Assembly: GCF_002160825.1 (NCBI RefSeq)
Contig: NZ_NFLI01000012.1
Location: 62,001-126,000, forward strand
DNA: 64,000 nt
Direction: 5' to 3'
Source of the DNA: Lachnoclostridium sp. An131
Lineage (GTDB): Bacteria; Bacillota; Clostridia; Lachnospirales; Lachnospiraceae
Made by a program: the position numbers and the translations under genes. Shown here piece after piece: positions 41,167 through 49,243 of this stretch; position 1 is the stretch's first letter; each line of letters begins with the position of its first letter. The notes below the pieces were generated by a model. It saw only the letters and a program-made list of their open reading frames with translations. It did no database searches and had not been told where the DNA came from.

Positions 41167-42777
41167 TTAAAGCTTTATAACCTGCAGCTGGTTTCCATCC
41201 TCCAGCCCATGTACGGTAAAGCCCTCCTCCAGCCATCCTTCCATTCGGGCAGCCGCTTCCTCTGTAACTACTTCTCCCGGTACAATCAGTGGAATTCCCG
41301 GCGGATACAGGTACACATACCCTGCCGCCGTCCGCCCGGCGGCGGAGGAAAGAGCGCAGCGCTCTTTCTCCTGCTCTGCCGCCCTGGCGGCCGTCATTCC
41401 GAAGGGCAGCCGGGGAAGCCCGGCTGCCTCTGCTGTCCGGCAATCCGGATCCGGATTGCCCGCGCGGCCCTTTTGTCCCTTTTCTTCTGTACTTTCCTGA
41501 AATTCCCTGTCCAGATCATGAAGCGCACGGCTGAGTCTCTTAAAGCCTTCCTCTGTGTCCGCGATACTTGCGATCCCCACCACGTAGTCCGGCGCGCTCA
41601 TCTCCATCTGCAGATGATACCGTTCCAGAAGAAGCTCCGAAAGACGGCTGCCCGTAATTCCCGCCTTCCTGGTAGAAATCAGGAGCTTGCTTCGGTCAAA
41701 ATCCCACGCGGCGGCTGTCTTTTTCCCTCTGCCTGTCTCCGGCCTCTCCTCAGCCTCTTCCGCGATATTATTTCCTGCCAGGTCATCTCCTGCCAGATAC
41801 AGCGATTTCAAATCCCGGCAGCCTTCACGAAAAGCGGAAAGCAGCCTGATATGCTCCCCAAAAAGCTCTTTTCCCCTTCTGTCCAGCAGATCCACGCAGG
41901 CATCGATAGACGCCATCAGCAGATAGGAGGGGCTGCTGCTCTGATATATGGAAAGAAAGCGCCGGATCCTCTCTCTGTCCGCCAGCTTTCCCTGCATATG
42001 GAGAAGAGCCGTCTGCGTCAGCGCCGGAAGCGTCTTATGAACACTGTGAATCACCACGTCCGCTCCTGCGCTCAGCGCATCCTCCGGAAAATAACCGGAA
42101 AACGGAAAATGAGCCCCGTGAGCCTGATCCACAATCAGCGGCACTCCGTACCTATGGCAGCTCTCCGCAATCGCCCTCACATCCGAGCAGATTCCGTCAT
42201 AGGTGGGCGAAGTAATAATCACTGCCTGAATCCGGCCGTCTGCTTTCATGGCTTTATCCACATCCTCCGGACAAATCGCGCCGTTTATCCCCAATGAAGA
42301 GATCTGCTGTGGATAAAGATATTCTGCTGTCAGATCCCGAAGCTCTGCGGCGTGATATACAGATCTGTGGCAGTTCCGCGCCATCAGAATCCGGCCTCCC
42401 CGGCAGGTACATCCAGATATGGCGCTTAAGATCCCTGCGGTACTTCCTCCCACCAGAAAATGCGTTTCCTCTGCCCCGTACAGCTCTGCGGCCCGTTCCT
42501 GCGCCTTCGTCAGAACCCCATCTGTCTCCGGGTGATGAAGATCGTCAAAACCGTCTATTTCCGTAATATCGAACCGATAAGGATTCTCAAAGTCTCCCAG
42601 GATTCTTTTGTGCCCCGGCATGTGGAAGCCGTAATAATCAGAATCACTGTATTCCCGGAGCTTCCGGTACAGCGGACCGCCGAAGTCTCCGGAACGACCG
42701 GTTTTCATCCCCCCGGGAGCTCCTGCTGCCAGAGCTTCACCAGATTCTTTTTCAGAATGTTCTCTTTTCTGTGTCAT
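41167..42777 (-). CDS. PLP-dependent Orn/Lys/Arg decarboxylase family protein (YaaO-like)
   Basis: 536 residues. Fold-type I decarboxylase with YGFHMPGHKRI near the N-terminus, the PLP Lys in HSVHKTLPALTQ, VDQAHGAHF and the C-terminal domain (PLIVPGEVVTEE). An unusual Gly/Arg/Glu-rich low-complexity insert (about 430-480) is present. Family members decarboxylate arginine, lysine or ornithine to polyamine precursors; the specificity is not readable. It overlaps hydF by one base (TAATG). Confidence 0.85.
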   Translation of the reverse strand: MTQKREHSEKESGEALAAGAPGGMKTGRSGDFGGPLYRKLREYSDSDYYGFHMPGHKRILGDFENPYRFDITEIDGFDDLHHPETDGVLTKAQERAAELYGAEETHFLVGGSTAGILSAISGCTCRGGRILMARNCHRSVYHAAELRDLTAEYLYPQQISSLGINGAICPEDVDKAMKADGRIQAVIITSPTYDGICSDVRAIAESCHRYGVPLIVDQAHGAHFPFSGYFPEDALSAGADVVIHSVHKTLPALTQTALLHMQGKLADRERIRRFLSIYQSSSPSYLLMASIDACVDLLDRRGKELFGEHIRLLSAFREGCRDLKSLYLAGDDLAGNNIAEEAEERPETGRGKKTAAAWDFDRSKLLISTRKAGITGSRLSELLLERYHLQMEMSAPDYVVGIASIADTEEGFKRLSRALHDLDREFQESTEEKGQKGRAGNPDPDCRTAEAAGLPRLPFGMTAARAAEQEKERCALSSAAGRTAAGYVYLYPPGIPLIVPGEVVTEEAAARMEGWLEEGFTVHGLEDGNQLQVIKL

Positions 42778-44015
42778 TACACTTCCTCTTCCTTCAAAAG
42801 AGCCGCCATCTCTGGAAATGGCTGAAGGCTCCGCTCCAGAATTCCTTTCATATAAGCGATAAGAATTCCATAATTCGTCATGGGCACTCCCTGGGCCGCC
42901 GCCTCCTTAAGCCGGTACTGCATTTCCTGCTCATTCAGCATGCAGCCTCCGCAGTGCACAATCATGTGATACTCCTTCAGGTCACGCTCAAAACCGGTGC
43001 CTGAGGTAAACACGAACTCCGGCTTCTTCCCGGTATAGTTCTCTATCCACCGGGGCAGCTTTACCGTGCCGATATCGTCGCACTGGCGGTGATGGGTACA
43101 GCCTTCGGAAATCAAGATCTTATCCCCATCCCGCAGGGTCTCCAGCGCCCTCGCTCCCCGCACTGCCTGCTCCAGATTTCCCTTATAGCGCGCAAACAGA
43201 ATCGAAAATGAAGTCAGCAGAATCTCCTCCGGCGTATCCCTATCCGCCAGATCAAAAACCTGGCTGTCTGTAATCACAAGCTTCGGCTGTCTGCCCAGAC
43301 GGGAAAGCGTCTCCTTCAGTTCCTTTTCCCGGACCACCACGGACACAGCCCCGCTCTCCAGCACATCCCGTATCGTCTGCTGCTGGGGCAGGATCAGCCG
43401 CCCTTTGGGCGCCGCCTTGTCTATGGGCACCACCAGCACCACCAGATCCAACGGCTCCAGAAGATCTCCTGCCAGCCTCTTTTCCCTTTTTTCAGGAACC
43501 ATGCGGGCCAGTCTTTCCTTCAGCTCCTGGATTCCTTCCCCAGTGCGGGCGCTTACCCAGATACAGGCTTCGTTCTCTGAATCCTTTCTCTGTTCCAAGG
43601 CATCCGCTGCTGTTCCTGAAATCAGATCACATTTATTAAAAACGACCAGATAGGGAAGCTCTCTTTTTTTCAGCTCCTCTTCCAGCCGTTCATCCTCCGG
43701 GCTCATCCCGGCGCTTCCATCCACGATCAAAAGAGCGATATCCGTCTTGCGAAGCACATCCAGCCCTTTCTGTACGCGGAGCGCCCCCAGCTCTCCCTCA
43801 TCGTCCAGACCCGGCGTATCGATCAGCATGACCGGTCCCAGAGGCAGCAGCTCCATCGCTTTATAGACAGGGTCTGTGGTCGTACCCCGAACCTCTGATA
43901 CGATAGCAATATCCTGATTTGTAACCGCGTTAATCACGCTTGATTTTCCCGCATTTCTTTTTCCGAACAGGCCGATATGCACCCGCTCGGAAGACGGTGT
44001 CTGATTCATCCCCAT
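42777..44015 (-). CDS. hydF: [FeFe]-hydrogenase H-cluster maturation GTPase
   Basis: 412 residues. GTPase domain: G1 GKRNAGKSSV, switch TTTDPV, G3 DTPGLDD, G4 NKCD. The C-terminal iron-sulfur motif is CTHH...HCGGCM, the HydF-specific arrangement. HydF is the scaffold that delivers the 2Fe subcluster to HydA. HydE and HydG are not in the window. ATG at 44015 is nine bases after AAGGAGG. Confidence 0.93.
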   Translation of the reverse strand: MGMNQTPSSERVHIGLFGKRNAGKSSVINAVTNQDIAIVSEVRGTTTDPVYKAMELLPLGPVMLIDTPGLDDEGELGALRVQKGLDVLRKTDIALLIVDGSAGMSPEDERLEEELKKRELPYLVVFNKCDLISGTAADALEQRKDSENEACIWVSARTGEGIQELKERLARMVPEKREKRLAGDLLEPLDLVVLVVPIDKAAPKGRLILPQQQTIRDVLESGAVSVVVREKELKETLSRLGRQPKLVITDSQVFDLADRDTPEEILLTSFSILFARYKGNLEQAVRGARALETLRDGDKILISEGCTHHRQCDDIGTVKLPRWIENYTGKKPEFVFTSGTGFERDLKEYHMIVHCGGCMLNEQEMQYRLKEAAAQGVPMTNYGILIAYMKGILERSLQPFPEMAALLKEEEV

Positions 44016-44064
44016 CTTTTCCTGCCTCCTTGCGCCAGCCAAGCTGATTTTTCATGTCTACACA

Positions 44065-44093
44065 ATTCTACCATGGGCCCTTACAAATAGCAA
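44065..44093 (-). promoter_or_regulatory. hydF promoter
   Basis: Minus strand: TTGCTA (44093-44088), 17 bases, TAGAAT (44070-44065). Confidence 0.6.
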
Positions 44094-44098
44094 GAAAC

Positions 44099-44124
44099 GC
44101 CGGAAATACGCAAATATTTCCGGC
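44099..44124 (-). terminator. Terminator of the MtlD-like fragment gene
   Basis: GCCGGAAATA / TATTTCCGGC (44099-44108 with 44115-44124), followed on the minus strand by a T-rich stretch. It lies just before the hydF promoter. Confidence 0.7.
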
Positions 44125-44164
44125 TTGTTCTTATAATAAGAGTGATTGAATGATTTTTTATATT

Positions 44165-44665
44165 TCAGGAAAATCCCATCCGCAGTCTCTCATACTCCTT
44201 TCGGATTTGGCTGAGCGTCTCTTCATCCAATTCTGACAGTAATTCGCCCAGACACTCCGCCGGATTTTCCACAGGCTCCCCGTCCAGCTTCAAAGTTCCT
44301 GTCCTCTCCCCATACAACACGGCTGCCGCTGTCACCTTTTCCAGCGCCGATGTGTCGCATTCATACTCCTTCATAATCAGGAGCGGCGCAATCATGCGCT
44401 CTCTTGGCCCCAGCTTGCGCTGTACATCCCGGGCGTTCCGCTCTATTGTATCCCGGATACTGCGATTCTGAAATTTTCGCACGGCACGGGCAGAGAATTC
44501 TGCCTGCTCCATTTCTGTGATGCCATACCGTCTGGAAAGGCTTTGGTTCAAAGACCGGCATACCTCTTCCATTATCTGTACTACAGCCGGATCATTCGCA
44601 GCCTCCGCATAATCTGTATAGCCCAGAACGGCTCCAGTTGTCCATTCATATCTTTTCACTTCCAT
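44165..44665 (-). CDS. Stand-alone C-terminal domain of a mannitol-1-phosphate dehydrogenase-like protein
   Basis: 166 residues. The helices GAVLGYTDYAEAANDPAVVQIMEEV, VRKFQNRSIRDTIERNARD and RKLGPRERMIAPLLI follow the C-terminal, polyol-binding half of MtlD. The N-terminal Rossmann NAD domain (about 200 residues) is missing, so normal dehydrogenase activity is unlikely. The ATG has only a weak site (AAGGGTAA). The upstream DNA belongs to a divergent operon's promoter, so the missing half is not nearby. It is either a relic kept open or a repurposed domain. Confidence 0.6.
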   Translation of the reverse strand: MEVKRYEWTTGAVLGYTDYAEAANDPAVVQIMEEVCRSLNQSLSRRYGITEMEQAEFSARAVRKFQNRSIRDTIERNARDVQRKLGPRERMIAPLLIMKEYECDTSALEKVTAAAVLYGERTGTLKLDGEPVENPAECLGELLSELDEETLSQIRKEYERLRMGFS

Positions 44666-44671
44666 TTACCC

Positions 44672-44727
44672 TTGACGTTTTCGTTCCCCAGTGGTATGAT
44701 TAATCATACAAATTATATTTATCATAC
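44672..44727 (+). promoter_or_regulatory. Promoter and palindromic operator of the AbrB-like/glycosyltransferase operon
   Basis: TTGACG (44672-44677), 17 bases, TATGAT (44695-44700). A perfect 16-base palindrome GTATGATTAATCATAC (44694-44709) covers the -10. A further half-site ATCATAC is at 44721-44727, 18 bases from the preceding ATCATAC. The gene right behind encodes a small AbrB/MazE-type DNA-binding protein, the likely binder. Confidence 0.7.
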
Positions 44728-44741
44728 TTTTGGAGGCATTT

Positions 44742-44984
44742 ATGAAATTCACAGACGGAAAGTACGCATGGATGGTCAAAATCGGAGAAAAGGGACAGTT
44801 TGTAATTCCAAAAGAAGCCCGAGAAATCTTTGATTTCCAGCCCGGCGCAGAGATCCTGGTATTGGGGGATGTAAAACGGGGAATCGCCATTCTTCCCATG
44901 GAACAGCAGGAACAGTATATTTCAAAAATATTTGCAGACATAGAGCAGGCAGATTCCGATCAGCAGGGAGGAACAGATGAGTAA
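44742..44984 (+). CDS. AbrB/MazE-type DNA-binding regulator
   Basis: 80 residues. The swapped-hairpin domain (AWMVKIGEKGQFVIPKEAREIFDFQPGAEILVLG) fills the N-terminal half. A charged C-terminal helix (QEQYISKIFADIEQ) follows. There is no toxin partner, so it is probably a repressor of the operon, not an antitoxin. ATG at 44742 follows GGAGG; the frame upstream begins with TTG. It overlaps the next gene by 8 bases. Confidence 0.82.
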   Translation: MKFTDGKYAWMVKIGEKGQFVIPKEAREIFDFQPGAEILVLGDVKRGIAILPMEQQEQYISKIFADIEQADSDQQGGTDE

Positions 44985-46173
44985 AATCGTATTTTTCTGC
45001 ATACCGGCCTACGGGCATACCAATCCCACCTTAAATGTGGTGAGGGAGCTTACTGCCCGGGGACATCAGGTATGGTACTATTCTTATGAAGCTTTTCGTG
45101 AACGGATAGAAGCTGCCGGAGCAGTATTTATTTCCTGTGACGGATATGGACCGGAACAGAGTCTTTCACCGGAAGATACCGCCCGCGTGGGCCGGGATCT
45201 GGCTTTTTCCATGCAAATTCTTGTGGACACCACCCTGGCCCTTGACGCAAAGGTTTGTTCCGATATGGCCCGCCTGAAACCCGACTGCATCGTGGCAGAT
45301 TCCATGGCCGTATGGGGAAAGGCCGCCGCCATGAAGCTGGGCATCCCCTTTGTATCTTCCACTACTACCTTTGCCTTTAACCGTTATTCCTCAAAAATCA
45401 TGCCTCAAAGCCCTGGACAGATGCTGAAAATGCTTCTGGCTCTCCCCAAAAGCAGCCGTCTCATCCGGCGTCTCCGGGACAAAGGCTATCCTGTCAAAAA
45501 TGTCCTGGATATCCTCCAGAACGACGCTTCCACCCACACTATTGTCTATACTTCTCCCGAATTTCAGCCCTGCGCCGAAACCTTTTCAGACAGATATGCC
45601 TTTGTGGGGCCTTCCGTCCGTCCTGCGGCTGAAGAGATCCGGAAAACCCGGGATATCCTCATCTATATCTCCATGGGAACCGTAGTCAATGACCTGCTGC
45701 CCTTCTACCGGGACTGTATCGCCGCTTTCTCAGATATGGACTGCCAGGTGATTCTGTCTGTCGGCCGCCTGGTCCCCCCGGAAGCCCTGGGAACGCTGCC
45801 GGATCATATTTCCGTCTTCCAAAGCGTCGATCAGATCGCCGTACTGGAAAAGGCGGACCTGTTCCTTTCTCACTGCGGCATGAACAGTGTCAATGAAAGT
45901 CTGTATTTCGGAGTTCCGCTGGTCATGTATCCCCAGACTTCCGAACAGCAGGGCGTGGCGGAAAGAGTCTCTCAGCTGGAAGCAGGCCTGAAACTGAAAA
46001 GAGCAGACCCGGCCTCCATTTCCGAAGCCGTCCGGAAAATACTTTCCGAGCCGAAATACCGGCGGAACGCCTGCCGGATCGCCGAAAGCTTCCGGAAATG
46101 TCTCGGCGCCAAAGGAGCCGCAGACAAAATCCTGCAGGTCTGCCGGGGAGAAAGAAGCGCCGTTTCTCCTTAA
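44977..46173 (+). CDS. Macrolide-type UDP-glycosyltransferase (GT1, MGT/YjiC-like)
   Basis: 398 residues of the GT-B fold. N-terminal acceptor domain FFCIPAYGHTNPTLNVVRELTARGH. The C-terminal donor domain has YISMGTVVND, VFQSVDQIAVLEKADLFLSHCGMNSVNESLYFGVPL, the nucleotide-sugar signature. Relatives glycosylate macrolides, flavonoids or lipids; the acceptor here is unknown. Translation is coupled to the AbrB-like regulator upstream. The stop is 28 bases before a convergent gene. Confidence 0.88.
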   Translation: MSKIVFFCIPAYGHTNPTLNVVRELTARGHQVWYYSYEAFRERIEAAGAVFISCDGYGPEQSLSPEDTARVGRDLAFSMQILVDTTLALDAKVCSDMARLKPDCIVADSMAVWGKAAAMKLGIPFVSSTTTFAFNRYSSKIMPQSPGQMLKMLLALPKSSRLIRRLRDKGYPVKNVLDILQNDASTHTIVYTSPEFQPCAETFSDRYAFVGPSVRPAAEEIRKTRDILIYISMGTVVNDLLPFYRDCIAAFSDMDCQVILSVGRLVPPEALGTLPDHISVFQSVDQIAVLEKADLFLSHCGMNSVNESLYFGVPLVMYPQTSEQQGVAERVSQLEAGLKLKRADPASISEAVRKILSEPKYRRNACRIAESFRKCLGAKGAADKILQVCRGERSAVSP

Positions 46174-46200
46174 GTCTTTCCTCTCTGCCCGTTCCCATTC

Positions 46201-47022
46201 TCATCGCTCAGAAGAGCAGGCCTCCAGATACTCAAAGCATCCTATCAGCTCCCGGTAATTATTGTAGCCCTCCCGGATATGAAGGGTCTTTCTGCAGATG
46301 CGCCTGCTCTTTCCCTTCTCGATCACGCATTTTATGATGCAGTGTCCTTTCTTCTTAATGATTTTTTGAACCTCCAGAATTCTCCAGCAGTTATTTTTAT
46401 TCAGCTGGGTGTGCAGGAAAGAATTTCTCGCCAGCAGCTCCTGGCTCTGCCGGCGGGATCGCTCGCCCATCTCTATCATCTTCAGCGCGGCTGCGGAACC
46501 AAGAAAGTCGTTTACAGCCTGAGCAGCTCCCGCCGCCTCGTTCTGGATAAAGATCCGGTACAGATCCCCGTCGCAGAGCACATAGGACACCATATTTCCG
46601 CCATAATTGAACTGATTTACAAAAAGGTACACCATCGCCGCTATGACTATCAGCATAGACAACAGAAACCCTGTGGAATTGCCAAAAACAGAATCCCAGA
46701 TTATGCCGCCTGTCACAGCCAGCGCAGCCGGAACCATGATAATCAGGCAGCCGTACTTCATCATCTTGCCGGAACCATTTTCATCATGAAATACCCCGCG
46801 GGTAAAGTGAATTCCATACTCCGCCAGTTTTTCCGCCTTATGAATCTCCTCCAGCAGCAGCTCGCCTTCCCGAAGGGCCTGCTCCTCTGTCAGAAACCAT
46901 CTGCGCCCGAATCTTACCTTTCTTCCGTTTTCGTCCAGAATCAGCGCCCGGTAATGTTCATTCTGATACTCCTTTATATACTTACTTTCTGTGGAAATCG
47001 TATATTGCTTCTTCTGCTTCAT
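46201..47022 (-). CDS. Uncharacterised two-span membrane protein in the SOS-type operon
   Basis: 273 residues. A cytoplasmic N-terminal part (RFGRRWFLTEEQALREGELLLEE) leads to two adjacent spans (YGCLIIMVPAALAVTGGIIW; FLLSMLIVIAAMVYLFV). A long cytoplasmic C-terminal region (LCDGDLYRIFIQNEAAG; KKNNCWRILEVQKI) follows, basic toward the end. ATG at 47022 follows GAGGGG. It comes third after the Y-family polymerase and YolD-like genes. No family is recognised. Confidence 0.6.
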   Translation of the reverse strand: MKQKKQYTISTESKYIKEYQNEHYRALILDENGRKVRFGRRWFLTEEQALREGELLLEEIHKAEKLAEYGIHFTRGVFHDENGSGKMMKYGCLIIMVPAALAVTGGIIWDSVFGNSTGFLLSMLIVIAAMVYLFVNQFNYGGNMVSYVLCDGDLYRIFIQNEAAGAAQAVNDFLGSAAALKMIEMGERSRRQSQELLARNSFLHTQLNKNNCWRILEVQKIIKKKGHCIIKCVIEKGKSRRICRKTLHIREGYNNYRELIGCFEYLEACSSER

Positions 47023-47078
47023 ATTCTCTGTCCCCTCAATATATTTTTTATTACAGGTATGTCCGGCGCCTGCAAAAA

Positions 47079-47504
47079 TCAAATCCGGATCTCGATTACA
47101 CAACTGATCTCGATCTCCGTCCCGTCTTCCATAATAAGCTCCTGCCTGCAGGCATCGATCCTCCGAATCCGCCCGGATGCTTCCCGGTAAGAGCCTCCCG
47201 CCTTCTTTCTGTCCGGCACAAAATATGTGATCCGCACTTCCGGCCTCTCTCCTTCGCCGGCCGGCCCGCAGGCCATCTGAAGCTTATAGTCCAGCTCCGC
47301 CCGCTCCTCTTCCGAGAGATCGGGTTTCTGTTCTGTCAGCCTGGCCTTCTCCCGGACCGCGTCCCCGTATCCGGTCAGGGCCGCGAAGGGGGAAAACTGC
47401 GCGGCCCGGTCCGTCATGGACATCTGCGGATGCCGGGAGGAAACGTGATGGGGCAGATGGATCATATCCTCATACTGCCGTTGTTCTTCCTGCTTTGTAC
47501 TCAT
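47079..47504 (-). CDS. YolD-like protein
   Basis: 141 residues. MSMTDRAAQFSPFAALTGYGDAVREKARLTE and the later beta-rich tail (GRIRRIDACRQELIMEDG) follow the YolD-like pattern. Such genes pair with Y-family polymerases (UvrX-YolD) and are SOS-induced in Bacillus; the mechanism is unknown. It lies 31 bases after the polymerase gene. Confidence 0.78.
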   Translation of the reverse strand: MSTKQEEQRQYEDMIHLPHHVSSRHPQMSMTDRAAQFSPFAALTGYGDAVREKARLTEQKPDLSEEERAELDYKLQMACGPAGEGERPEVRITYFVPDRKKAGGSYREASGRIRRIDACRQELIMEDGTEIEISCVIEIRI

Positions 47505-47535
47505 ACTGCATCCTCCCTCTCCTTTTTTAGTCTTT

Positions 47536-49065
47536 TCAGGCCCTGTGCCCGCCTATCTGATTGTTCCGGTCCCTGGCTGTGGCTCCTTCCTCCAGATTCA
47601 TGCCTTTCAGAATCGCGTTCTTGCCGAATTTCTTCTTGATATCCAGCATGGCGTGCTGAAGCTTCTTTTCCCGCTCAGCCTCCGCCCGCTCTTCTTCCTT
47701 CTGTTTCTGAAGAGCCGCGTAGTCTGTAAACAGATCCAGCTGCTCAAATCCCGTCTCCATCTTTTCTTCCGCTTCTTTTTCCGGCAGCACATGATTGGCC
47801 GATATGCTCAGCCGCCGCACCAGAAGCTCCTTATCCACAATGCGCTCAAAAAGTCCTGTCACTGCCTCTGTAAGCTGGCGGGTCGAAGAAGTATAATTTT
47901 CCAGATTCACCGTGCCGTGGGCGTGCTTCGGTATGGCTCTCCCGTACCGGTCCGTCTTAATCTCTCCCTTGTATTTTCCGCGCAGAACAGGATCTCTCAG
48001 ATTGTCGATATCATACCCCACCGTCAGAACAAGCTGGTTGGTTACAAGCCCCTTTTCCACCAAATCCAGCGCCAGCATATCCGCCATCTCCCGCGCTACC
48101 AGTTCTGCCTTTTCAAATGGGTAGGGGCACTGCAGCACCTGACCGGAAATAATGCTGCTGCTCTCGGGCTTATATGCCTTGATATCCGCTATGGTACAGG
48201 GCTCCCATCCCCAGGCATGATCAATGAGCAGCTCCGCGTTGACGCCGAACATGCCATACAGCAGGTCTTCATTGTAATAATCCGAAGCCTTTCCCAGAGA
48301 ACAGCGGGCGATATCTCCCATGGTATACAGTCCTTTTTCCTCCAGCTTTTTCGCGTAACCCGGTCCTACCCGCCAGAAATCTGTCAACGGCCGGTGGGAC
48401 CAGAGCAGCCGCCTGTAAGACAGCTCATCCAGCTCGGCGATGCGCACGCCGTTCTCATCCGCCGGCACATGCTTGGCCCAGATATCCATCGCCACCTTGC
48501 AGATATACAAATTCGTCCCGATTCCTGCTGCCGCCGTGATCCCCGTAGTGTCCAGCACATCCAGAATCATCTTCATAGCCAGCTCCCGGGCCGTCATCCG
48601 ATAGGTTTTCAGATAAGCAGCCGCGTCGATAAATACCTCGTCAATGGAATAGACATGCATGTCTTCAGGCGCAATATATTTCAGATAAACTTCATAAATC
48701 CGGGCGCTGATCTCCATGTAGCGCGCCATCTGCGGCGGCGCGACCACATAGTCCACCGCCAGCGCAGGGTCTGCCTCCAGCTCCCCGCTCTGACAGGAGG
48801 AGCCCTTCAGTACGCCGCCGGGCGCCTTCTGCCGGCGCTTCGCGTTGACCTCCCGGACCTTCTGCACCACTTCAAAGAGCCTGGCCCGCCCGGAGATGCC
48901 GTAAGCCTTCAAAGCCGGAGAAACTGCCAGACAAATGGTCTTTTCCGTTCTGCTCTTATCTGCCACCACCAGATTTGTGGTCATAGGGTCCAGCCCCCGT
49001 TCCATACACTCCACGGAGGCGTAAAAGGATTTTAAATCAATGGCTATATAGACTTTTTCAGACAT
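47536..49065 (-). CDS. Y-family (UmuC/UvrX-type) DNA polymerase
   Basis: 509 residues. Catalytic regions AIDLKSFYASVECMERGLDP and YSIDEVFID hold the metal-binding acidic residues. HhH-type TDFWRVGPGYAKKLEEKGLYTM and a little-finger domain (STRQLTEAVTGLFERI) follow. It is translesion polymerase of the kind found with YolD. ATG at 49065 follows GGAGGG; an upstream open frame is ignored. A perfect LexA box lies in its promoter. Confidence 0.9.
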   Translation of the reverse strand: MSEKVYIAIDLKSFYASVECMERGLDPMTTNLVVADKSRTEKTICLAVSPALKAYGISGRARLFEVVQKVREVNAKRRQKAPGGVLKGSSCQSGELEADPALAVDYVVAPPQMARYMEISARIYEVYLKYIAPEDMHVYSIDEVFIDAAAYLKTYRMTARELAMKMILDVLDTTGITAAAGIGTNLYICKVAMDIWAKHVPADENGVRIAELDELSYRRLLWSHRPLTDFWRVGPGYAKKLEEKGLYTMGDIARCSLGKASDYYNEDLLYGMFGVNAELLIDHAWGWEPCTIADIKAYKPESSSIISGQVLQCPYPFEKAELVAREMADMLALDLVEKGLVTNQLVLTVGYDIDNLRDPVLRGKYKGEIKTDRYGRAIPKHAHGTVNLENYTSSTRQLTEAVTGLFERIVDKELLVRRLSISANHVLPEKEAEEKMETGFEQLDLFTDYAALQKQKEEERAEAEREKKLQHAMLDIKKKFGKNAILKGMNLEEGATARDRNNQIGGHRA

Positions 49066-49092
49066 GGTTTCCGCCCTCCGCGCCGGTATTTT

Positions 49093-49122
49093 CGAACGCA
49101 TGTTTGCTTTATTCGGATTATA
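49093..49122 (-). promoter_or_regulatory. LexA (SOS) box in the polymerase promoter
   Basis: CGAACGCATGTTTG (49093-49106) is a perfect match to the Bacillus-type LexA box CGAACRNRYGTTYG. It is directly downstream of a minus-strand -10 TATAAT (49122-49117), so LexA would block promoter clearance. Confidence 0.85.
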
Positions 49123-49147
49123 CCACATCCAGAAAGAAAAGAACAGT

Positions 49148-49180
49148 CCCTGCAGAAATTTTTTCTTCTTCTCTGCAGGG
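49148..49180. repeat. Hairpin between the AI-2E family gene and the polymerase promoter
   Basis: CCCTGCAGA (49148-49156) with TCTGCAGGG (49172-49180) and an A/T-rich loop. It is probably the terminator of the upstream minus-strand gene, although the following T-run is weak. Confidence 0.45.
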
Positions 49181-49243
49181 CAGCCTTTCTGTTCGCCCGT
49201 GCCTCGTTTCAGCAGCGATTCGCGGGCTCATCTTTTTTCAGTT

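Noticed and set aside
47545-49035. Long plus-strand open frame opposite the Y-family polymerase
   Set aside because: Mirror frame of a clear gene; His/Arg/Gln-rich translation without any recognised motif.
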